64,000 nt of DNA, taken from positions 3,720,001 through 3,784,000 of the forward strand of contig NC_013729.1 of NCBI RefSeq assembly GCF_000024345.1, written 5' to 3'. Positions within the stretch are counted from its first letter, which is position 1. Each line of letters opens with the position of its first letter. Below, piece by piece: positions 57,784 through 64,000 of the stretch. Origin of the DNA: Kribbella flavida DSM 17836. Lineage in GTDB: Bacteria; Actinomycetota; Actinomycetes; Propionibacteriales; Kribbellaceae. The notes under the pieces are model-generated. The model did no database searches and was not told the DNA's origin. It saw only the letters and a list, made by a program, of their open reading frames with translations. Position numbers and translations under genes: made by a program.

Positions 57784-58803
57784 ATGCGGCGTTCTCGTTT
57801 CGCGCACGTCATCTTGCTCACGGCCGGCCTCACCGGTCCCGCGGCACTGGCGGCCTGCAGTGCCGACGATCCAGCCGGCGGCGCCCAGGCGCCGGCACCG
57901 ACGACCGTACCGGTCAGCACGCCGATCACCGCACCGACCGGCACACCGGTCAGCACCTCGCCGCCGGGCGACGTCAGCCCGTCCGTGCCGGCGACGCCGC
58001 CGTCCACGCCGCCGTCCAAGGCGCCCTCGCCGAAGCCGACGACCGAGTTCGTCCCGCAACCCGGCTACGACCGGGCCGCGTTCGCCCGCTCGATCCCGGT
58101 CACCAACAAGTGGTTGCCGTTGCGGCCGGGGATGCGGATGACGTTCCGCGGCCAGACGATCGAGGACGGTGAGGTGATCGGGCACACCGTCACCTCCATC
58201 GTCACCGACCTGACCAAGGTCATCGACGGTGTGCGCAACGTGGTGGTGTGGGACCGCGACTACCGCGACGGCGTGCTGGAGGAGGCCGAACTCGCGTTTT
58301 TCGCCCAGGCCGCCAACGGCGACGTGTGGCACTTCGGTCAGTACCCGGAGGTGTACGAGGAAGGAAGGCTGGTCGAGAACCCGACCTGGATCCACGGCGT
58401 CAAGGGCGCCCGGGCCGGCATCACCATCACGGCGGACCCGGGCGGGCCGAGCTACGCCCAGGGCTGGGGTCCGGCCGTCGGCTGGTCGGACCGGGCGAAG
58501 ACCTACCGGACCAACCAGCGCACCTGTGTCGCGGCCGGCTGCTTCAGCGGCGTCCTGGTCACCGACGAGTACAGCAAGGAGGAACCCGGCGCCCACCAGC
58601 TCAAGTACTACGCGCCGGGCGTCGGCAACGTCCGGGTCGGGTTCTACGGCAACGACCCGACCAAGGAGACGCTCGAGCTGACCAGCGCCCGGATGCTCAG
58701 CACCGCCGACCGCGCCGAAGCGCGGGCCGAGGCGCTGAAACTGGAGAAGAGCGCCTACCGGCACAGCAAGGACGTCTACGCCCACACGGCGCCGGCGCGG
58801 TGA
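57784..58803 (+). CDS. lipoprotein of unknown function
   Basis: A 339-residue exported lipoprotein: basic n-region MRRSRFAH, hydrophobic core and lipobox LAAC at about residue 24. A Thr/Pro/Ser-rich spacer (about 32-85, PTTVPVSTPITAPTG and further) leads to a folded domain (FARSIPVTNKWLPLRPGM, NVVVWDRDYRDGVLEEAELA, DVWHFGQYPEVYEEG). Two Cys in RTCVAAGCFSG may form a disulfide. I recognise related proteins only as hypothetical. It lies 18 bases before the response-regulator gene, so it may be the extracellular component of the signalling and efflux set that follows. Confidence 0.72.
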   Translation: MRRSRFAHVILLTAGLTGPAALAACSADDPAGGAQAPAPTTVPVSTPITAPTGTPVSTSPPGDVSPSVPATPPSTPPSKAPSPKPTTEFVPQPGYDRAAFARSIPVTNKWLPLRPGMRMTFRGQTIEDGEVIGHTVTSIVTDLTKVIDGVRNVVVWDRDYRDGVLEEAELAFFAQAANGDVWHFGQYPEVYEEGRLVENPTWIHGVKGARAGITITADPGGPSYAQGWGPAVGWSDRAKTYRTNQRTCVAAGCFSGVLVTDEYSKEEPGAHQLKYYAPGVGNVRVGFYGNDPTKETLELTSARMLSTADRAEARAEALKLEKSAYRHSKDVYAHTAPAR

Positions 58804-58821
58804 CCGCGATCGGGAGGTGAG

Positions 58822-59532
58822 ATGCGAATCCTGGTCGTCGAGGACGAGCGCCGGCTGGCCCGCGCCATCGGGCACGGTCTGGAGGACCACGGTTTCACCG
58901 TCGAACTGGCGCACGACGGTGAAACCGGCCTGTGGAAGGGCCGGGAGCAGGACTACGACGCGATCGTGCTCGACCTGATGCTGCCCGGGCTGTCCGGCGA
59001 CGAGGTGTGCCGGCAGCTGCGGGCCGCAGGGTGCTGGACGCCGATCCTGATCCTCACCGCGCGGGTCGGCGCCGAGGCCGAAGCCGGTGGGCTGAACCTC
59101 GGCGCCGACGACTACCTGCGCAAGCCGTTCTCGTACCAGGTACTGATCGCGCGGCTCAACGCGCTGCTGCGGCGGACCGCGCCGGCCCGGCCGGTCAACC
59201 TCGTCGTCGGCGACCTGGTGCTCGACCCGGCCCGGCGTACGGTCCGGCGGGGCACGACGCCGATCGAGCTGACCCGGCGGGAGTTCTCGGTGCTGGAGTA
59301 CCTGATGCGCAACGCCGGCAGCACCCGCTCGAAGGCGGAGATCCTCGACCACGTCTGGGGCGCGGACTTCGACCGGGAGCCGAACGTCGTCGAGGTCTAC
59401 GTCGGCTACCTGCGGCGCAAGATCGACCAGCCGTTCGGCACCGGAAGCATCCGGACGGTCCGTGGCCACGGCTACCTGATGGGCGACGAGGACCCCCGCG
59501 CCCCGGAGCCGGTGGCGACCGGCGATGGGTGA
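58822..59532 (+). CDS. OmpR-family response regulator
   Basis: A 236-residue regulator with receiver Asp51 in IVLDLMLPG, switch Lys101 in YLRKPF, and a C-terminal winged helix (LTRREFSVLEYLMRNAG, VVEVYVGYLRRKID, IRTVRGHGYLM). GGGAGG precedes the ATG. It overlaps the kinase gene by eight bases. Likely target: its own operon and the RND gene. Confidence 0.92.
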   Translation: MRILVVEDERRLARAIGHGLEDHGFTVELAHDGETGLWKGREQDYDAIVLDLMLPGLSGDEVCRQLRAAGCWTPILILTARVGAEAEAGGLNLGADDYLRKPFSYQVLIARLNALLRRTAPARPVNLVVGDLVLDPARRTVRRGTTPIELTRREFSVLEYLMRNAGSTRSKAEILDHVWGADFDREPNVVEVYVGYLRRKIDQPFGTGSIRTVRGHGYLMGDEDPRAPEPVATGDG

Positions 59533-60907
59533 GCTGCGACCGTGGAGACGGTCGCCGTCGCTGCGGACCCGGATGGTCCTGATCGCCGCGGCTGCCACGG
59601 CGACGGTCCTGATCGTGGGCGGCGTGCTGCTCGCGGCCGCCTTGCGGGTCGTGCTGGTCGACGACGCGATGGACACCGCCCGGCTGCGCGCCCAGGACCT
59701 GGGCGAGCTCGCGGCCGCGCTGAAGCTCCCGCCGGACCCAGCGGTGCGCGACAGCGACCTCGTCCAGGTGGTCGGCGACGGCGGCCGCGTGCTGTCCGCC
59801 AGCCGGAACATCGCGGGCACCGCACCACTCGACCTTGCTCCGCAGTCGCCGGGAACCACCGTCGTGCACCGGGTGGACCGGATCCCGGCCGCCGACTCCG
59901 GCGCCTACCGCGTCGTTGCCCACGGCACCAGTACGCCGAACGGCCCGGCCACCGTGTACGTCGGGGTCTCGATCGAGGAGATCGACGAGACGGTGGTGCT
60001 GGCCGGCCAGGTCGGCCTGGCCGCGATCCCGGTCTTCGTGGTGCTGCTGTCGGTGGCGATGTGGACCGTGCTCGGACGGACGCTCGCACCGGTCGAGCGG
60101 ATCCGGCGCGAGGCCGACGCGATCACCGCCCAGCACCTGGACCGCCGCGTGTTCGAACCCGAGCAGCGAGACGAGCTCGGCCGGCTGGCCCGGACGGTCA
60201 ACGCCATGCTCGCCCGCCTGCAGGCCAGCACGGAACGCCAACGCCGGTTCGTCGCCGACACCGCGCACGAACTGCGCAGCCCCATCGCCAGTCTGCGGAC
60301 CCAGCTCGAGACGGCCCGCGACAGCCGGCGCCCGGTGGACTGGGAGCAGGTCAGCGCCGACCTGCTCGCCGAGACGGTCCGGATGCAGGCGCTCGCCGAG
60401 CAGCTGCTGCTGCTCGCGCGGGCCGACGCCGGCACACTGGGATGGACCAAGGTCGCCGTCGACCTCGACGACGTCGTGGACACGGTGAGCGGTCACCCGG
60501 TCACCCAAACCGCTGTCCAGTTGGACATCCGGGCCGTCGAGCCCGTCCAGGTGACCGGTGATCCGGTGCTGCTGGAACAGGCGGTCCGCAACCTGGTCGA
60601 CAACGCGGTCGCCCATGCCACTCGGCAGGTCCGGGTCGGTCTCACCGTCACCGGGAGCGAGGCGGTGCTCACGGTCGACGACGACGGACCGGGCATCCCG
60701 CCCCAGCACCGGCAGGAAATCTTCGAACGCTTCACCCGGCTCGACGGCGCCCGCGACCGCGACCACGGCGGCGCCGGCCTCGGCCTGGCGATCGTTGCCG
60801 ACATCACCCAGGCGCACGGCGGCCGCGTCGAGGTCGAGGACTCACCGCTCGGTGGTGCGCGTTTCCGGCTCCGGCTGCCGGCCACCGAAGAACTGAGAAA
60901 GTCCTGA
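59525..60907 (+). CDS. HAMP-domain sensor histidine kinase
   Basis: A 460-residue kinase: membrane helix 17-45, extracytoplasmic sensor 46-160, second helix 161-182, HAMP 183-235, HisKA with His248 in ADTAHELRSPIASL, and HATPase with N box NLVDNAVAHA, DDDGPGIP and GGAGLGLAI. It senses an envelope signal and phosphorylates the regulator encoded just before it. Confidence 0.92.
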   Translation: MGELRPWRRSPSLRTRMVLIAAAATATVLIVGGVLLAAALRVVLVDDAMDTARLRAQDLGELAAALKLPPDPAVRDSDLVQVVGDGGRVLSASRNIAGTAPLDLAPQSPGTTVVHRVDRIPAADSGAYRVVAHGTSTPNGPATVYVGVSIEEIDETVVLAGQVGLAAIPVFVVLLSVAMWTVLGRTLAPVERIRREADAITAQHLDRRVFEPEQRDELGRLARTVNAMLARLQASTERQRRFVADTAHELRSPIASLRTQLETARDSRRPVDWEQVSADLLAETVRMQALAEQLLLLARADAGTLGWTKVAVDLDDVVDTVSGHPVTQTAVQLDIRAVEPVQVTGDPVLLEQAVRNLVDNAVAHATRQVRVGLTVTGSEAVLTVDDDGPGIPPQHRQEIFERFTRLDGARDRDHGGAGLGLAIVADITQAHGGRVEVEDSPLGGARFRLRLPATEELRKS

Positions 60908-61060
60908 GAACCAGCGCGTTGACGCCGGTCTTCCACCGACCTACTCTCCGAAGGAAGGGGCCCACGCGAGTCGTGCCACAGGTCGCGCGGGATGAGCGAG
61001 GGGGTGTGGCCACGGGGATTCGCAGTCCGGCGTGCCACGTCGTGCTGCCCTGAGCCGCCG

Positions 61061-61076
61061 CCTCCTCTGGGGGAGG
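61061..61076 (+). promoter_or_regulatory. Hairpin covering the RND ribosome-binding site
   Basis: CCTCC (61061-61065) can pair with GGAGG (61072-61076), which is the only Shine-Dalgarno sequence for the ATG at 61088. The loop is six bases. Closed, it would hide the ribosome site. Confidence 0.45.
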
Positions 61077-61087
61077 TTTGGGCGAGC

Positions 61088-64000
61088 ATGCGGTGGATCG
61101 TGGCATCGAGCATCAAGTTCCGTCGACTTGTCGTCGCCCTGGCCGTCGGGGTGATGATCGTCGGCATCGTCCAGATCGGCCGGTCGCGGACCGACGCGCT
61201 GCCGGAGTTCACCCCGACCACGGTCGAGGTGCAGACCGAGGCGCTCGGGCTGTCGGCCGAAGAGGTCGAGCAGATGATCACCGTCCCGCTGGAGCAGGAC
61301 CTGCTCGCCGGCGTGGCCTTCCTGGACAGCATCGAGTCGGTGTCGCTGCCCGGGCTGTCCTCGGTGGTGATGAGGTTCGAGCCGGGCACCGACCTGCTGG
61401 ACGCCCGCCAGGTGGTGCAAGAACGGTTGTCGCAGGCAACGGCCGTGGCGGGACTGCCGCACGTGTCCAAGCTGCCGCAGATGATCCAGCCGTTGTCGTC
61501 GACGAGCCGGCTGTCGATGATCAAACTCTCCTCCGACACGCTCACCCCGATCGACCAGTCCGTCCTGGCCCGCTGGGTGATCACGCCCCGGCTGATGTCG
61601 GTGCAGGGCGTGGCCAACGTGACCGTCTGGGGATTCCGTGACCGGCAGCTGCAGGTGCTCGTCGACCCGCAGCGGCTGCGCGGCACCGGCGCCACCCTGG
61701 CGCAGGTGATCCGCACCACCGGCAACGCGCTCGAGGTCTCACCGCTGTCGTTCCTGGAGGCTTCCTCGCCGGGCACCGGTGGCTTCATCGACACCGTCAA
61801 CCAGCGGCTCGGCATCTTCCACGAACAGGCCATCTCGACCCCGCAGGAACTGGCCGGCGTACCGCTGGAGGGCCAGCCGGCCGGCGGCACCGCCCGGACG
61901 CTGGGCGACGTGGCGCAGATCGTGGAGAACCACCAGCCGCTGATCGGCGACGCGATCTGCCCGGGGGGCGAACGGTGCCTGCTGCTGGTGGTGGAGAAGT
62001 TCCCCGGCGCCGACACGGTCCAGGTCACCAAGGACGTCGAGGCCGCGCTGGCCGCGATGCGGCCCGGCCTCGGCGACCTGCGGATCGACACCTCGCTCTA
62101 CCGGCCGGCGTCGTTCATCGAGTCGTCGTTCGACCGGCTGCAGTGGGCGCTCGTTGCCGGGGGCATCCTGCTGGTGCTGCTGCTCCTGCTGCTGTTCCGC
62201 GACTGGCGCCGGGCGCTGATCACGCTGGTCGCCATCCCGGTCCCGCTCGCCGTCGCGGCCGTCGTGCTGTACCTGCGCGACACCCCGATCAACTTCATGG
62301 TCGTCGCCGGCCTCCTGCTCGGTCTCACCGCGATCGTGCACGACGCGATCACCGACTCCCACGGTCTCGCCGCGCGCCTGCGCGCCAGACGCCACGGAGA
62401 GGATGCCGCCGGCACGGAAACCGTGGTCGCCTCGGCGGGCGCGACCCGCGGCGGCATCCTGTACGCCGCTCTGGTCGTGGCGGCAGCTGCCCTCCCGTTC
62501 TTCTTCCTCACCGGTGTCGGCGACGCCTTCCTGCCGCCGCTGGTGCTCTCGTACCTGCTCGCGGTGGCGGCCTCGATGCTGGTCGCCCTGGTCCTCACGC
62601 CGGTGGTGGCGGCGATGCTGCTGGCCGGCGACCACCCCGCGCCGAAAGGCCGCCACTTCGCCCGCCGGCTGAGCGCCGGGTACGACCGCCGCGCGCCCGC
62701 GCTCGCCGGCCGGACCCGGGCCGCCGTCGTCACCGCAGCCGTGGTGGCGCTGATCGGCCTGGCGGCGGTGCCGTTCCTGGACACCTCGCTGCGCCCCGCG
62801 CTGAAGGAACGCGACGTGCTCGTCCACCTCGAGGCGCCACCAGGCACCTCGCTGCCGAAGATGACCCAGCTCACCGAGCAGGCGGTACAGAGCCTGCGCT
62901 CCGTTCCCGGCGTCGACAGCGCCGGCGGCCAGGTCGGCCGCGCGATCGCCTCCGACCAGATCGTCAACGTCAACTCCGGCGAGGTCTGGGTCAACATCGG
63001 CGCCGACGCGGAGTACGACCCGACACTCACGGCGATCCGGGACACCGTGCGCGGCATCACCGGCGTACGGGCCGACGTCCTGACGTACTCCGACGAGCGG
63101 GTGACCGACGTGCTCGACCGCAGCCGCGACGGCCTGGTGGTCCGGGTCTACGGCGACGACCCGGCGCAGCTGGACCGCACCGCCGAGGAGCTGCGCGGCC
63201 TGATGGCGGGCACGGACGGCGTCACCGGGGTCACGGTGGACCGTGCACTGACCGAGCCGACCGTCCAGGTGCAGGTCGACCTCGCCCGCGCCCAGGCCGC
63301 CGGGGTGAAACCCGGCGACGTACGCCGCGCCGCGACCGCGCTGATGGGTGGCATCACGGTGGGCAACCTGTTCGAGCAGCAGAAGGTGTTCGACGTGGTC
63401 GTCTGGGGAACGCCCGCGATCCGGCAGAACGTCGCCGGGGTCGAGAACCTGTTGATCGACAAGCCCGCCGGCGGCCACGTCCGGCTCGGCGACGTCGCCG
63501 ACGTACGGGTCGTACCGAACCAGGTCGCGATCCGGCACGAGGCGGTCGCGCCGTACCTCGACGTCGTCGCCGACGTGGGCGGCCGGGACGTCGACGCGGT
63601 CGCGGGCGACGTCCAGGCGCACCTGGGCAAGGTGCAGTTCCCGCTGGAGTACCACGCCGAGCTGCTCGGCGGCTACGAGGAGGAGCGGGCCGCCCAGCTG
63701 CGCACGATCGCGGTCGGCGCGGCCGCGGCGATCACGGTCCTGCTGTTGCTGCAGGCAGCTTTCGGGAGCTGGCGGCTGGCGCTGCTGGCCTTCGTCGTGC
63801 TGCCGCTGACGCTGTGCGGCGGACTGGTGGCGGCGGTGATCGCCGGCGGAACGTTCGGTCTGGGGTCGGTGGCCGGGCTGCTCGGTGTGCTCGGGATCGC
63901 TTCCCGGGTGGTCGTGCTGCTGATCCGCCGGTACCGGCAGGACGCCGAGACGGAGTTCGGGCCGGACCTGGTCGCACGGGGGACCAGGGACGTGCTCGAG
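61088..64000 (+). CDS. RND efflux permease, CzcA/CusA-like (C-terminus cut)
   Basis: 971 codons open to the window end. The start MRWIVASSIKFRRLVVALAV enters TM1. Porter-domain motifs (ALPEFTPTTVEVQTEALGLS, EEVEQMITVPLEQDLLAGV) match the heavy-metal-efflux RND branch. The fourth helix reads LLLGLTAIVHDAITDSHGL: one Asp of the usual DD or DG proton relay is kept, the position before it is His. A second membrane bundle begins at about residue 875. RND pumps of this branch usually join an adaptor and outer-membrane channel, absent from a monoderm, so it may act alone. It lies 180 bp after the kinase gene. Confidence 0.88.
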   Translation, partial: MRWIVASSIKFRRLVVALAVGVMIVGIVQIGRSRTDALPEFTPTTVEVQTEALGLSAEEVEQMITVPLEQDLLAGVAFLDSIESVSLPGLSSVVMRFEPGTDLLDARQVVQERLSQATAVAGLPHVSKLPQMIQPLSSTSRLSMIKLSSDTLTPIDQSVLARWVITPRLMSVQGVANVTVWGFRDRQLQVLVDPQRLRGTGATLAQVIRTTGNALEVSPLSFLEASSPGTGGFIDTVNQRLGIFHEQAISTPQELAGVPLEGQPAGGTARTLGDVAQIVENHQPLIGDAICPGGERCLLLVVEKFPGADTVQVTKDVEAALAAMRPGLGDLRIDTSLYRPASFIESSFDRLQWALVAGGILLVLLLLLLFRDWRRALITLVAIPVPLAVAAVVLYLRDTPINFMVVAGLLLGLTAIVHDAITDSHGLAARLRARRHGEDAAGTETVVASAGATRGGILYAALVVAAAALPFFFLTGVGDAFLPPLVLSYLLAVAASMLVALVLTPVVAAMLLAGDHPAPKGRHFARRLSAGYDRRAPALAGRTRAAVVTAAVVALIGLAAVPFLDTSLRPALKERDVLVHLEAPPGTSLPKMTQLTEQAVQSLRSVPGVDSAGGQVGRAIASDQIVNVNSGEVWVNIGADAEYDPTLTAIRDTVRGITGVRADVLTYSDERVTDVLDRSRDGLVVRVYGDDPAQLDRTAEELRGLMAGTDGVTGVTVDRALTEPTVQVQVDLARAQAAGVKPGDVRRAATALMGGITVGNLFEQQKVFDVVVWGTPAIRQNVAGVENLLIDKPAGGHVRLGDVADVRVVPNQVAIRHEAVAPYLDVVADVGGRDVDAVAGDVQAHLGKVQFPLEYHAELLGGYEEERAAQLRTIAVGAAAAITVLLLLQAAFGSWRLALLAFVVLPLTLCGGLVAAVIAGGTFGLGSVAGLLGVLGIASRVVVLLIRRYRQDAETEFGPDLVARGTRDVLE

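Noticed and set aside
60908..61087. Riboswitch in the long leader of the RND gene (cobalamin, c-di-AMP or TPP)
   Set aside because: None of the conserved boxes of these classes can be aligned; only the local stem at the ribosome site is convincing.
1..64000. tRNA, rRNA, CRISPR, insertion sequence, prophage or biosynthetic gene cluster
   Set aside because: No intergenic stretch shows tRNA-like arms, regular direct repeats with spacers, transposase or integrase motifs, or polyketide, peptide-synthetase or terpene-synthase genes.

Overview
The window is very GC-rich, with strong third-position G/C bias, frequent GTG starts and many ATGA or GTGA start/stop overlaps. Those traits, plus SepH, DUF5998, CGNR and MmyB-type XRE regulators and a leaderless poly-cysteine short ORF, point to an actinomycete. 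Kribbella or another Propionibacteriales member is my best guess from gene content; the guess is inference. I see no rRNA, tRNA, CRISPR array, insertion sequence or prophage. About 52 protein genes are supported, including one short ORF and two genes cut by the window edges.

Layout. 1-6.1 kb: edge of a FetB-like ABC permease, an acyl-CoA synthetase, an ArsB/SLC13 permease and a large N-acetyltransferase/acyl-CoA-ligase-like protein. 6.2-9.3 kb: an alpha/beta hydrolase coupled to a CGNR regulator behind an AT-rich palindrome, a DUF2087 regulator and a P1 peptidase. 9.4-12.1 kb: a FtsX-type ABC exporter. 12.1-17.1 kb: a housekeeping block (DUF5998, alkaline-phosphatase superfamily, subtilase, thymidine kinase, sulfurtransferase). 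17.4-21.8 kb: a DUF4185 secreted protein, GNAT, LysR, DapA-like lyase and a hydrolase.

21.9-36.3 kb is a carbohydrate or sugar-acid utilisation locus. It has a solute-binding protein, two permeases, an NAD epimerase or uronate-dehydrogenase-like enzyme, a RspA/ManD-type dehydratase, a ROK regulator, SDR, XRE, GNAT, a Gfo/Idh oxidoreductase and a 1301-residue secreted twin beta-helix protein. An identical 22-bp promoter/operator lies before the transporter operon at one end and before the beta-helix gene at the other. The most economical reading is one regulon: the secreted protein attacks a polymer outside, the ABC system imports the product, and the dehydrogenase and dehydratase degrade it, probably under the ROK protein.

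36.3-40.7 kb: an erythromycin-esterase-family protein, a TetR regulator with a perfect palindrome before two tandem NmrA-like reductases, and an unknown 148-residue gene behind a 13-codon leaderless ORF with seven consecutive Cys codons. That arrangement looks like a cysteine-responsive attenuator and is the most interesting signal in the window. 40.7-48 kb: sepH, aminopeptidase N, aldo/keto reductase, YaaA and a secreted HNH nuclease. 48-55 kb: LuxR-like regulator, amino-acid permease, EamA and MocR genes with overlapping divergent starts, a Cmx-like MFS exporter and a rhomboid protease. 55-64 kb: an ABC-2 exporter operon ending in a membrane-anchored secreted protein, then lipoprotein, response regulator, histidine kinase and an RND (CzcA-like) permease that runs off the end.
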